A DNA stretch of 64,000 nt from Pseudovibrio exalbescens DSM 16456 (GTDB lineage: Bacteria; Pseudomonadota; Alphaproteobacteria; Rhizobiales; Stappiaceae), in contig NZ_KE383918.1 in NCBI RefSeq assembly GCF_000422785.1, positions 155,748-219,747 on the forward strand, read 5' to 3'. The notes beneath the pieces are model-generated. The model ran no database searches. It had not been told where the DNA came from and was given only the letters and a program-made list of their open reading frames with translations. Positions 26,185-35,138 of the stretch are shown in pieces. The number at the start of each line of letters is the position of its first letter. The stretch's first letter is position 1. The position numbers and the translations under genes are program-made.

Positions 26185-26436
26185 CAGTCGGGCCTGTCTT
26201 GAATTGGGGGCCTGTACGGCCGGGTCGGGCGGCGCTGACAACAGCACGTGGCGCCTCAAAGCGCGCAAATAGCCCGACGTTGGATAATAGTTGACGCGTC
26301 ATAGCAGACACAAGGAATAAGGCAACTCCTTGCAGTCCGCACAAGAGCTTTTTTGGCAAAAAATGCACGGGGGTAAGCATGGCTGCAACAGCTGCGACAG
26401 ATGACAGCAGGGCCCGGGCGCGCTAGCTTCTGGCGC

Positions 26437-26895
26437 ATGACGTCAACACTCCACAACTCCGGCTTCATGGATCAGGCATTGCAAGAGGCGCGCCTTGCAC
26501 AGCAACGCGGTGAAGTGCCCATTGGGTGTGTGGTCGTGAAAGAGGCACAAGTGGTTGCCCGCGCCGGCAACCGGACACTGGAACTGAACGACCCGACCGC
26601 ACATGCGGAAATTCTGGCCATTCGGCAGGCGGGTGCGGTTTTGGGGTCCCAACGTCTGGATACCTGCGATCTTTATGTGACGCTGGAGCCGTGCACCATG
26701 TGCGCTGGCGCAATTTCCTTCGCCCGCATTCGGCGGCTGTACTACGGCGCAGCGGACGAAAAAGGCGGCGGCATAGAACACGGTGCGCGGTTTTTTTCTC
26801 AAGCCACCTGCCATCATGCACCAGAGGTCTATGGCGGTCTTGCGGAGCGGGATTGTCAGCACTTGCTGCGCGCGTTTTTTCAACAACGGCGCTGA
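26437..26895 (+). CDS. tadA: tRNA-specific adenosine deaminase
   Basis: 152 residues. The zinc deaminase motifs are complete: PTAHAEILAIRQ with the catalytic HAE, and PCTMCAGAI with the two Cys ligands. It converts A34 to inosine in the tRNA-Arg wobble position. The start is uncertain: ATG codons at 26401, 26437 and 26467 are in frame, none with a strong ribosome site; 26437 gives the usual length. Divergent from the pseudouridine synthase. Confidence 0.93.
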   Translation: MTSTLHNSGFMDQALQEARLAQQRGEVPIGCVVVKEAQVVARAGNRTLELNDPTAHAEILAIRQAGAVLGSQRLDTCDLYVTLEPCTMCAGAISFARIRRLYYGAADEKGGGIEHGARFFSQATCHHAPEVYGGLAERDCQHLLRAFFQQRR

Positions 26896-27046
26896 AGAAC
26901 TGTTTCAACCCGGTCGTCAATTGGTCGAAAATCGTGATGAGTGCTCGGTTGAGTTTACGGGTGGGTGCGTTACCATTGCTTCTTGGCAATAGTTGACGGC
27001 TTGCGGCGCGGATGCGCTGTGCCCTGTCAAGCAGAACGAGGTAGAC

Positions 27047-27307
27047 ATGCTGAAACTGATCGTGACGCTGCGCGCCGATGACCCCAAGAAGTGGATGGAA
27101 AATCACGAAAACCGTGTTGAAAGCCTGAAGCACGTTGCAACGGATGTGTGCAGCTATATGGACCCGGCCGGTTCGGGCCACGTCGGGCTGACCATGACGG
27201 TAACCGACCAGACGGCATTGAACGAGGTTCTGATGTCGGACGAGACCATTCAGCGGATGCGAAATCATGGTGGCGCCGGCGAGCCAAAATTCCTCGTCAG
27301 CGTATAG
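27047..27307 (+). CDS. Small protein of unknown function (86 aa)
   Basis: Starts at the ATG at 27047 with GAGG 6 bp upstream. The sequence (MLKLIVTLRADDPKKWMENH, later GHVGLTMTVTDQTALNEVLM and GGAGEPKFLVSV) alternates strands and helices like a small ferredoxin-type fold, and the codon use matches its neighbours, so it looks real. No signal peptide, no metal-binding motif; a single Cys. I do not recognise the family. It follows tadA by 150 bp and converges on the patatin gene. Confidence 0.65.
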   Translation: MLKLIVTLRADDPKKWMENHENRVESLKHVATDVCSYMDPAGSGHVGLTMTVTDQTALNEVLMSDETIQRMRNHGGAGEPKFLVSV

Positions 27308-27358
27308 GGCGTGCCATTAAAGCTGCCCCGGTACCTTCAGTCGGCGTTGGCCCATCCT

Positions 27359-27381
27359 CCAGCATGGTTCAGCCATGCTGG
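27359..27381. terminator. Perfect hairpin between convergent genes
   Basis: CCAGCATGG (27359-27367) and CCATGCTGG (27373-27381) form a perfect 9-bp stem around TTCAG. It includes the patatin stop codon and lies 52 bp after the stop of the small upstream protein. No T-run either way; possibly a shared mRNA 3' end. Confidence 0.4.
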
Positions 27382-28319
27382 CGGGCTGCCGGGTTGTCCG
27401 GTCGCTCCCCCTTGTGGGCAATGTGGCGCCCCCCTTGCGTGATTTTCTCCTCGATCACCAGCTCAAGCTTGCGCTTGACGTCCTCGCGCACCGGCGCGCT
27501 GGCACTCAAAATTTCGTCGGTCTTCAGAAAATCCAGTACCTGAAACCGCTCAATGTCCGGGCGCACGAGAATATCCGGATGTCGGCGCTTCAACTTGCCC
27601 AGCGTGATCGACTGCATGAGGATCTGCATGGCGCCGAACATGGACTCGGTGCCTTTGGGGAGTTTGCGATCGTCTCGCCGCGTGGGTCGGCCCACCACAT
27701 CCACCGCGATCAGGATGTCGCAGGTATCCGGCAAAACATCAAACGGTAGCGGATTGACGACGCCACCATCAATCAGGACGCGATCCTCCCATTCCACGGG
27801 TCGGAACACGTAGGGGATGGCGATGGAGGCGGCAACGGCCTGCATGGCGGGGCCGGCGCGCAGGATCAACTCGCTGGAATTGTAGTAGTCCGCCGTGATC
27901 ACAGACATGGGAATTGGACAGTCTTCCAAGCGATCGGGCAAGGCGCCTTCTGTGAAAATTTCCAGTACTTTCATGGAGTTGAACTGCATCAGGCCAGTGC
28001 CGGAAAACATTTCCGACAATTTCTTGGGGCGCAGCGCCCACAGCTTGGACATCAACGCGTTGCGTTCACCGAAGACACGTTGCACCAAGTCGATAATGTC
28101 ATTGCCGCTCATGCCACTGGCATAGCCTGTGCCAATCAGCGCGCCGATCGATGTTCCTGCGACGGCACACGGCTGAATGCCAAGGTCGTCAAGGGCTTGC
28201 AGAACCGGAATATGGGAGAGTCCACGCGCACCACCGCCGCCAAGAGCTACTCCGATGCGAGGTTGAGACATGCCGAGATCCGATCCGTTGCTGTACTGGT
28301 CACTGAGTGCGGCCACCAT
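27369..28319 (-). CDS. Patatin-like phospholipase
   Basis: 316 residues from the ATG at 28319 (AGGAG about 11 bp upstream); a later ATG at 28271 (MSQPRIG) is also possible and would begin right at the domain. The patatin catalytic set is complete: oxyanion loop GGGGARG, nucleophile elbow GTSIG, and Asp in LIDGGVVNP. The family hydrolyses acyl esters of phospholipids or other lipids. No signal peptide, so cytoplasmic or membrane-associated. Its body resembles the RssA/NTE-like bacterial patatins. Divergent from the acetyltransferase gene. Confidence 0.9.
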   Translation of the reverse strand: MVAALSDQYSNGSDLGMSQPRIGVALGGGGARGLSHIPVLQALDDLGIQPCAVAGTSIGALIGTGYASGMSGNDIIDLVQRVFGERNALMSKLWALRPKKLSEMFSGTGLMQFNSMKVLEIFTEGALPDRLEDCPIPMSVITADYYNSSELILRAGPAMQAVAASIAIPYVFRPVEWEDRVLIDGGVVNPLPFDVLPDTCDILIAVDVVGRPTRRDDRKLPKGTESMFGAMQILMQSITLGKLKRRHPDILVRPDIERFQVLDFLKTDEILSASAPVREDVKRKLELVIEEKITQGGRHIAHKGERPDNPAARQHG

Positions 28320-28516
28320 AAGCAACTCAGCTCCTGCTGCCAAATTGATTGTGCATTTGTGGCACCAAAGATGCGGGTTCCGTGACATTTTCCATCGCGC
28401 TCGCCATGGCCTCGCAAACTGGCCTGTGATAGGCCGAACACCTCCCGGATTTGCGGGCAAGGCAGACTTCCCGTTTCAAACCGGTTTGCTATTAAGCTCC
28501 GGATAGGACCGTTTTC

Positions 28517-29146
28517 ATGAACTACTTTGATAGCCCTTTTGAAGGCAAGCCGCTCGACGAACAGGTGACCAATCGCAATATCAAGGTTGGCCGCTACAGC
28601 TATTATTCGGGGTATTATCACGGGCACAGCTTTGATGATTGCGCCCGCTATCTGGCGCCGGACAGAGACGATGTCGATCAGTTGATTATCGGAAGTTTCT
28701 GTTCCATTGGTTCCGGTGCCGTCTTCATGATGGCTGGCAATCAAGGCCATCGCACCGATTGGATCAGCACATTCCCGTTCTTCTACCAACAAGACCCCGC
28801 GTTCGAAGGAGCACAGGACGGATTCCGGCGCGCCGGCGATACAGTGCTGGGAAATGATGTGTGGGTTGGATCCGAGGCCATGATCATGCCCGGTGTGACC
28901 ATTGGCGACGGCGCCGTCATCGCGAGCCGTGCGGTCGTCACAAAGGACGTGCAGGCATACCAGATCGTCGGATCCAACCCGGCAAAGCCTATTGGTTTCA
29001 GATTCAGTGCCCCCGAAATCGCGCAGTTGCTGGAGATGCAGTGGTGGAACTGGCCTGATGAGCACCTGAAAGAGTGCATGCCGTTGTTTTCAAGCTCAGA
29101 CGTCAACGCGCTGCACCAGTATTGGCAAGCACACATCAAGAGCTGA
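28517..29146 (+). CDS. catB: CatB-type (xenobiotic) O-acetyltransferase, candidate chloramphenicol acetyltransferase
   Basis: 209 residues, the exact size of type B chloramphenicol acetyltransferases. The left-handed beta-helix hexapeptides are visible ([36 protein letters not shown]). The xenobiotic acetyltransferase loop reads [17 protein letters not shown], with the catalytic His in it, and the N-terminus [16 protein letters not shown] and [16 protein letters not shown] closely resemble the Agrobacterium CatB sequence as I remember it. It would acetylate chloramphenicol or a related alcohol with acetyl-CoA. The base composition is not obviously foreign. It abuts hairpin island 2. Actual resistance is inference. 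Confidence 0.87.
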   Translation: MNYFDSPFEGKPLDEQVTNRNIKVGRYSYYSGYYHGHSFDDCARYLAPDRDDVDQLIIGSFCSIGSGAVFMMAGNQGHRTDWISTFPFFYQQDPAFEGAQDGFRRAGDTVLGNDVWVGSEAMIMPGVTIGDGAVIASRAVVTKDVQAYQIVGSNPAKPIGFRFSAPEIAQLLEMQWWNWPDEHLKECMPLFSSSDVNALHQYWQAHIKS

Positions 29147-29231
29147 ACAGCCGCAAAGCCGGAACGACATCGGTGGGGTGGAAAGGGGCACGGGTTCCAC
29201 TGGCTCACAGCCTCGTGCTTCATTGCAGGCT

Positions 29232-30025
29232 GTCATCCCGCGCTTGACGCGGGATCCAGAGCCGCAGGGAAACACTTAGCATCAACCTTGAAAACCACAG
29301 CACGCCGTAGTGCCTGCTGGATCCCGGATCTGCGCTACGCTTGTCCGGGATGACAGGCGTGGGGAGAATAGGCGCGTCCGTTCCATTGGCTAACCGGTTC
29401 TACACCCTAACACCGTCACCCCGGCCAACGAGCCGGGGTCCAGCCGGACCTCTGCCGCACCCGCCGGGCTTAGTGACTCTGGATGCCGGATCAAGGTCCG
29501 GCATGACAGTGGTGGGAGGGGAGCGCCTGTCATGTTGGATACCGGCTCGGGGGCCGGGATGACGCTGGCAGGGAGGCCAGTCTGGCGGGCCTCATAAACG
29601 TTGTGCTGCTTTATAGTGCCGCTGAGGGGGCTGCGATTCCAGATAATCCAGCGGGCGTGAGGATGACAGCATTCCCTCTCACTCTGCAGTCACCCCGGCC
29701 AACGAGCCGGGGTCCAGTCGGGCCTTTGCTATACCCGCCGGGCTTTGGGACTATGGATGCCGGATCGATGTCCGGCATGACGACGGTGCGGAGGTGGAGC
29801 GCCTGTCATGTTGGATACCGGCTCGGGGGCCGGTATGACAATGCTGGTTAGGATAGTCGCACGGGTTTCACTCGCTCACAGCCTCGTGCTTCATTGCAGG
29901 CTGTCATCCCGCGCTTGACGCGGGATCCAGAGCCGCAGGGAAACACTTAGCATCAACCTTGAAAACCACCGCACGCCGTAGTGCCTGCTGGATCCCGGAT
30001 CGGCGCTGCGCTTGTCCGGGATGAC
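29232..30025. repeat. Hairpin-repeat island 2 (inverse of island 1)
   Basis: Ten elements of the same five types as island 1 but in the opposite overall orientation: A 29232-29259 and 29903-29930; B 29317-29354 and 29988-30025; C 29415-29443 and 29689-29717; D 29479-29507 and 29753-29781; E 29535-29563 and 29811-29839. Read on the minus strand the order from the right is B-A-E-D-C, a spacer, E-D-C, B-A. The 29685-30035 stretch is, by eye, more than 90% identical to the complement of 23520-23880. Elements sit 80 bp after catB and 48 bp before purD's stop. No coding capacity. Confidence 0.9.
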
Positions 30026-30072
30026 AGGCGTGGGGAGGAGAGGGCGGTGGGTTTCTCCAAATTCGGGAAGTG

Positions 30073-31353
30073 TTATCCCTGCTGCTCGCGTTCAATGGCG
30101 CGCCAGCCAATGTCGGTACGATTGAAGCCTTTTGGCCAGTCAATCTTCTTGATGGCAGCGTAGGCCTTGGCCTGGGCGTCGGATACGGTCTTGCCGCGGG
30201 CGGTCACGTTCAAAACCCGCCCGCCTGCTGCGGTCAGAGCGCCATCCACGAGCTTGGTGCCCGCATGGAAAATCTCCACGTCCGGATCCTCAGCCGCAGC
30301 CGCCACTCCCTTGATCACCGTGCCGCGCTCATAGCTGCCGGGATATCCATTGGCGGCCATGACCACGGTGACGGCCGGTTCGTCCGTCCATTCGGTTTCC
30401 AGATCATCAAGAATACCTTCAGAACATGCAAGCAGTGCGGGCAGGACATCGCTCTTCAGGCGCATCATCAGCACCTGACATTCCGGATCGCCGAAACGCA
30501 CATTGTACTCAATCAGTTTGGGGCCATCAGAGGTGATCATCAGGCCCGCGTAGAGAACGCCCTTGAAGGGGCAACCCTGATCCTTCATGTCCTTGATGGT
30601 CGGCTTGATGATCTGCGTCATGACACGCTCTACCATTTCTTCGGTCATGACCGGAGCAGGCGAATAAGCGCCCATGCCGCCCGTGTTGGGGCCTGTGTCA
30701 TTGTCAAAGGCGCGCTTGTGATCCTGGGCTGTCGCCAGTGGCAGGGCATTCTCGCCATCGGACAAGACGAAGAAACTCGCCTCTTCGCCTTCCAGAAACT
30801 CCTCAATCACAACCTCGGCGCCAGCGGCCCCAAAGGTGCCGTCAAAGCACTCATCAATGGCCCTCAATGCCTCTGCCTCGGTTTGGGCAATGGTAACGCC
30901 TTTGCCTGCGGCCAGCCCATCGGCCTTGATCACAATCGGGGCGCCCTGTGTCTTCACGTAGCTCTTGGCAGCCTCGGCAGTGTCGAACCGACCATAAGCA
31001 GCGGTCGGAACGCCAGCGCGCATGCACATTTCCTTTGTGAACGCCTTGGAGCCTTCCAGACGCGCGGCCGCCTGAGACGGCCCAAAGGTGCGGATGTTGG
31101 CCGCTTCCAGCGTATCAGCCAGCCCGTCGACCAACGGGACTTCCGGCCCCACGACGACAAAGCTGATGGCGTTCTCCTCGCAAAAATCAACCACGGCGTC
31201 GTGATCGCTGACGTCCAGCGTGACATTCTGTGCCAGTTCTTCCGTGCCCGCATTGCCGGGTGCAACGAAGAGCCTGTTCAAAACCGGGGATTTGGCCAAA
31301 GCCCAGGCCAGAGCATGTTCACGGCCGCCAGAGCCGATGAGAAGAACGTTCAT
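30073..31353 (-). CDS. purD: Phosphoribosylamine-glycine ligase
   Basis: 426 residues, the usual PurD length. N-terminal Rossmann segment [38 protein letters not shown]-grasp region with [33 protein letters not shown] and the metal-binding [15 protein letters not shown]. It makes glycinamide ribonucleotide, step 2 of de novo purine synthesis. Monocistronic here; its 3' end runs up to hairpin island 2, so the repeats will be in its 3' UTR. Confidence 0.97.
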   Translation of the reverse strand: MNVLLIGSGGREHALAWALAKSPVLNRLFVAPGNAGTEELAQNVTLDVSDHDAVVDFCEENAISFVVVGPEVPLVDGLADTLEAANIRTFGPSQAAARLEGSKAFTKEMCMRAGVPTAAYGRFDTAEAAKSYVKTQGAPIVIKADGLAAGKGVTIAQTEAEALRAIDECFDGTFGAAGAEVVIEEFLEGEEASFFVLSDGENALPLATAQDHKRAFDNDTGPNTGGMGAYSPAPVMTEEMVERVMTQIIKPTIKDMKDQGCPFKGVLYAGLMITSDGPKLIEYNVRFGDPECQVLMMRLKSDVLPALLACSEGILDDLETEWTDEPAVTVVMAANGYPGSYERGTVIKGVAAAAEDPDVEIFHAGTKLVDGALTAAGGRVLNVTARGKTVSDAQAKAYAAIKKIDWPKGFNRTDIGWRAIEREQQG

Positions 31354-31474
31354 GGTGGTGTAACCCTGAATTTTGAGTGGGGGACAGGCGCGGTCCCGAT
31401 CCGTCTTTGTCTGGAGGAGCCTCTAGCATGACTGCTGAGCTGCGTAAACGAAACAAAGGGGAGGACTCTGTAAA

Positions 31475-31957
31475 ATGCCGCGTATTTCCTACCAAGCGCA
31501 GTCCGTGACGCCGTTCAACCAGAGCCTATTCCTGACCTATGTAAAAGAACAGGTTGCTTTGGGGCAGCTGGCGCTCACGGATGCGGATATGGCACTGCTG
31601 CGCATTTTGCTGGTGGATGCCTCTGAGGGGCAGGCATGGGTGCTGACGGAAAACGGTGTGCCCTGCGGCTTTGCAGTCTGCGGTTTTTTGCTCTCCGTGG
31701 CGGCCGGAGGGCGGATCGCCGTATTCGATTTTCTCCATGTGCCAAACGGCCTTGCGAGCCCATTGGCCTGGGTGACCCTGCTGGCGCGCATCGAAGATGA
31801 CCTGAGAACCCTCGACATTCATCAGATGGTGGTGGACGTTCAAACGCAGGAACATGCAAAAAAAACGGCCCTAATTGAGCGTGCGTTCTTGACCTTGACA
31901 CCTGTGACCATGAAAAAGTCTCTCACGGTTGATGACCAGCAGGGAGATCTTGAATGA
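31475..31957 (+). CDS. Conserved hypothetical protein, possible GNAT fold
   Basis: 160 residues. The C-terminal segment (ALIERAFLTLTPVTMKKSL) resembles the end of GNAT acetyltransferases, where a helix is followed by a final strand, and IAVFDFLHVPNGLASPLAWVTLL could be the acyl-CoA-binding strand and helix, but the usual Q/RxxGxG/A loop is not clear. Its stop overlaps the ubiA start (ATGA), so the two are translationally coupled. Function not assigned. Confidence 0.65.
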   Translation: MPRISYQAQSVTPFNQSLFLTYVKEQVALGQLALTDADMALLRILLVDASEGQAWVLTENGVPCGFAVCGFLLSVAAGGRIAVFDFLHVPNGLASPLAWVTLLARIEDDLRTLDIHQMVVDVQTQEHAKKTALIERAFLTLTPVTMKKSLTVDDQQGDLE

Positions 31958-32895
31958 TCAGCTTTCTCAGGACCAAGGACACAGGCCCGGTTGCCGATGC
32001 GGTCAAACGTCATTGGGTTGATACGGTGTTGCCAGCACCGGTGCGGCCTTATGCGCGTCTGGCCCGCTGGGAACGCCCCATCGGCTGGTGGTTGCTGTTA
32101 TGGCCCTGTTGGTGGTCGCTGGCCATGGCAACAGCCCATGTCGAGGCCTCCATGATCAACCTTTGGTATCTGGTGTTGTTCTGGGTTGGCGCGGTGGCCA
32201 TGCGCGGCGCGGGCTGTACCTACAATGATCTTGTGGACCGCGATATCGACGACAAGGTTGAACGAACCCGCTCGCGCCCTATTCCCGCCGGGCAGGTGAC
32301 ACCACGTCAGGCGCTGGGCTTTCTTGTGATTCAGGCGCTGGTCGGGTTGTTGGTACTGGTGCAGTTCAACATCTTCACCATCCTGTTGGGCCTGGCCTCG
32401 CTGGCTGTGGTGGCCTTGTACCCCTTCATGAAACGGGTAACCAATTGGCCTCAACTGTTTCTCGGGCTTGCGTTTTCGTGGGGAGCGCTGGTGGGCTGGG
32501 CGGCAACCACGGGCTCGTTGTCAATGGCGCCGGTGTTCTTGTATCTGGGCGGCATTTTGTGGACCATCGGCTATGACACGATTTACGCCCATCAGGACAA
32601 AGAGGATGATGCCATTGTCGGTGTTCACTCCACGGCCCGCCTGTTTGGAGAAAAAACCCGGCTTGCATTGGTGATCCTGTATGGCGGCGCCACGCTGTTG
32701 TTTGCGACTGCTGTCTTTTTTGCCGGGCTCAGCTGGCCGGCCTATGCAGGGGTGGCCGCTGGTGCGGTGCACCTTGGGTGGCAAATGAAGAAGCTGGATA
32801 TAGACAACCCCGACGAGTGCCTGAGGTTGTTCAAATCCAATGCTCAGTACGGGTGGCTGCTGTTTGCCGGCATGCTCTTGAGCATCTGGGTGTGA
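31954..32895 (+). CDS. ubiA: 4-hydroxybenzoate polyprenyltransferase
   Basis: 313 residues with about eight membrane helices. Both prenyl-diphosphate-binding Asp-rich motifs are present: NDLVDRDIDDKVERTRSRPI and DTIYAHQDKEDDA. It joins the polyprenyl chain to 4-hydroxybenzoate in ubiquinone synthesis at the inner membrane. Start overlaps the preceding gene by 4 bp. Ubiquinone feeds the respiratory chain ending in the oxidase encoded at 46.9-52.3 kb. Confidence 0.95.
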   Translation: MISFLRTKDTGPVADAVKRHWVDTVLPAPVRPYARLARWERPIGWWLLLWPCWWSLAMATAHVEASMINLWYLVLFWVGAVAMRGAGCTYNDLVDRDIDDKVERTRSRPIPAGQVTPRQALGFLVIQALVGLLVLVQFNIFTILLGLASLAVVALYPFMKRVTNWPQLFLGLAFSWGALVGWAATTGSLSMAPVFLYLGGILWTIGYDTIYAHQDKEDDAIVGVHSTARLFGEKTRLALVILYGGATLLFATAVFFAGLSWPAYAGVAAGAVHLGWQMKKLDIDNPDECLRLFKSNAQYGWLLFAGMLLSIWV

Positions 32896-32918
32896 ACGAC
32901 GCCCCGGATCGTCTGCTG

Positions 32919-33503
32919 TCAGGATACATCACAGGCTGGGAGAGGCGCGATCGGTTTCATGAGCGCGCCATTGCCCGGCTCTCGTGCGACTAGAAAACGG
33001 GGGCGATGACGGGTCGGGCCATGTTTCTTGCGCCGCGCGCAAGGGGTGGTCATCCAAAGCCGTTGCGGTGCGTTGGCGACACGGCTCAGCCCGGTATCTG
33101 CATCGGCCATCAACAGCGGAAGAGCCAGAGCCTTCGCCCAGAGTTGCCATTCCGCGACGATGTCGGTCAGATCATCGGCATCCAGCAGAGGAATGCAAAG
33201 GCCATTTCTGCGGTGACGCAGTTCAAGCCGCATGCGTGGCAGATCCGAGTTGACGGGCCGTATGACAACCGCGATCCCGTCAAAATCAGAGGTCGCATAT
33301 TGGCGTCGCACCCGAACAGGGCCAACCATTTCCACGGTTTGCACCTGGTCGCGATCCAACACGACACCTATTTCAGTCTGAGACCGCGCGCCGCTCTGAA
33401 ACGGTGCGACAGTGGCTTTGAATGTGATGGGAAGCCGGCCGGGGTTCGATACGGTGATGAACCCCGGCGCCTTGGCTTCCATGGAAGTTTGGTGACGCCC
33501 CAC
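32919..33503 (-). CDS. Hypothetical protein, DUF6101-like
   Basis: 194 residues from a GTG at 33503 (an ATG at 33482 is an alternative). Strand-rich, basic; the pattern VEMVGPVRVRRQYATSDFDGIAVVIRP, LRHRRNGLCIPLLDADD, and the end RHRPRFLVAREPG resemble the rhizobial DUF6101 proteins as I remember them. No signal peptide or membrane helix. Function unknown. Convergent with ubiA (23 bp apart). Confidence 0.55.
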   Translation of the reverse strand: MGRHQTSMEAKAPGFITVSNPGRLPITFKATVAPFQSGARSQTEIGVVLDRDQVQTVEMVGPVRVRRQYATSDFDGIAVVIRPVNSDLPRMRLELRHRRNGLCIPLLDADDLTDIVAEWQLWAKALALPLLMADADTGLSRVANAPQRLWMTTPCARRKKHGPTRHRPRFLVAREPGNGALMKPIAPLPACDVS

Positions 33504-33777
33504 GACACTACCCTGTTTGATGCGCCCGTCTGTTTATTTGTTATGCGGGCTGGTTATGACCCTGAGTTTAGGGGGAGGGCGTCGGCATCTGCTTAAGAAA
33601 CACGGTTAAATTTCCGTGTTTTTAAAGAGGGTTAGCAAATGGTGACCACAATGGGGCAGACTGGGAATCCGGCGTGGGTTCCCTTATGGGTCGCGCATAT
33701 GGGGGCGGGCACGACGAAATATTGTTCTCCCGCGCTTGCTCGTGCCCCGATTGCATCCTAAACACCAAGGAGAAGAG

Positions 33778-33795
33778 ATGGAGGCCGAAGACTGA
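33778..33795 (+). promoter_or_regulatory. Five-codon leader ORF overlapping the pmbA start
   Basis: AAGGAG at 33767-33772 lies 5 bp before an ATG that opens ATG GAG GCC GAA GAC TGA. The stop overlaps the pmbA start as TGATG. This arrangement would make pmbA translation depend on termination of the leader. GGAGG inside the leader lies 10 bp before the pmbA ATG and could act independently. Confidence 0.45.
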
Positions 33796-35138
33796 TGACC
33801 GACGTAAAAGCCAAATCGCAATTGGAAGAGCATGCCCTGCGTCTTGTTGAGGCGGCACAGAAAGCCGGCGCAGACGCCGCCGATGCTGTGGCGGTAACCG
33901 GATCTGCACTGGGCGTGCAAGTGCGTGAAGGCAAGGTCGAGGCAACGGATCGGTCCGAGGGGGAAGACTTCACCCTGCGGGTTTTTCTGGGCAAACAAGT
34001 GGCAAGTGTTTCCACAAATGCACTGGAATCGCCGGAAAGCCTGGCTGAAAGAGCAGTTGCCATGGCCCGGGTCGTTCCGGAAGATCCGTTTGCTGGCCTT
34101 GCCGAACCTGAGCGGCTTTTAAAAGACATTCCCAGTCTCGACCTGAAAGATCCTCGCGACGTTACCGTGGATGAGTTGACACAACTGGCCCTCGAAGCGG
34201 AAGCGGCCGGACTGGCCGTGGACGGTGTGACCAAGTCCGGCGGCGCAGGTGCCGGCTGGGGTACGTCGGGGCTGGTTTTGGCCACCAGTCATGGCTTCCT
34301 CGGGGCTTATGAACGCTCCCGCACCAGTTTTTCCATGACGGCAGTGGCTGGTGACGGCACGGCCATGGAGCGGGATTACGAGTTTGATTCCCGGACCTAT
34401 TGGGAGGAGCTGTCAGCTGCGGAAGACGTGGGACGGCTGGCCGGGCAACGCGCCGTGCGCCGCCTGAATCCACGCAAGGTCAGTACAACGCAGGTCCCGG
34501 TCATTTACGAGCCTCGCACCGCTCGCTCTCTGCTGGGGCATTTTGCCGGGGCTATCAATGGCGCCAGCATTGCCCGTGGCACCAGCTTCCTGAAGAACTT
34601 CATGGACAAGCAGGTGTTTGCCCGCGGCATCACGATTACCGATGATCCCCACAAACCGCGTGGCGGGGCCACAATGCCGTTCGATGCAGAGGGCGCCGGC
34701 GCCGAGTTGCTGACATTGATCGAGGATGGGGTGTTGCAGACGTGGCTGCTTGATGGTGCTGCTGCCCGTGAACTGGGTCTGACCCCCAATGGGCGTGCGC
34801 GTCGGTCCGGCTCGACAACATCGCCGGGTGCAACCAACCTGACCTTGCAGCCGGGCTCGACAACACCGGAAGAGATGATGAAAGACATCGGCACTGGTTT
34901 GTTGGTGACGGATCTGATTGGCCACGGTGCCAATGGCATCACCGGGGATTATTCCCGTGGGGCCTCTGGTTTCTGGATTGAAAATGGTGAACTGGCCTAT
35001 CCGGTCAGCGAAATCACCATCGCCGGCAATATGAAAGACATGTTCCTGAACCTGACACCGGCCAGTGATCTGGACGATCGCTACGCCGTTGCAACGCCCT
35101 CCGTACGGGTGGAAGGACTGACGATTGCAGGAAGCTGA
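33795..35138 (+). CDS. pmbA: TldE/PmbA, metalloprotease partner subunit
   Basis: 447 residues, the usual PmbA length. Family blocks: VQVREGKVEATDRSEGEDFTLRVFLGKQ, SGAGAGWGTSGLVLATSHGFLG-type beta region, GAINGASIARGTSFLKNFM, and the C-terminal LIGHGANGITGDYSRGASGFWIENGE. It lacks the HExxxH motif found in TldD. TldD and TldE form a protease that matures small peptides (microcin B17) and degrades the CcdA antitoxin in E. coli. The partner tldD is at 44195-45619. Its stop overlaps the next gene by 14 bp. Confidence 0.94.
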   Translation: MTDVKAKSQLEEHALRLVEAAQKAGADAADAVAVTGSALGVQVREGKVEATDRSEGEDFTLRVFLGKQVASVSTNALESPESLAERAVAMARVVPEDPFAGLAEPERLLKDIPSLDLKDPRDVTVDELTQLALEAEAAGLAVDGVTKSGGAGAGWGTSGLVLATSHGFLGAYERSRTSFSMTAVAGDGTAMERDYEFDSRTYWEELSAAEDVGRLAGQRAVRRLNPRKVSTTQVPVIYEPRTARSLLGHFAGAINGASIARGTSFLKNFMDKQVFARGITITDDPHKPRGGATMPFDAEGAGAELLTLIEDGVLQTWLLDGAAARELGLTPNGRARRSGSTTSPGATNLTLQPGSTTPEEMMKDIGTGLLVTDLIGHGANGITGDYSRGASGFWIENGELAYPVSEITIAGNMKDMFLNLTPASDLDDRYAVATPSVRVEGLTIAGS

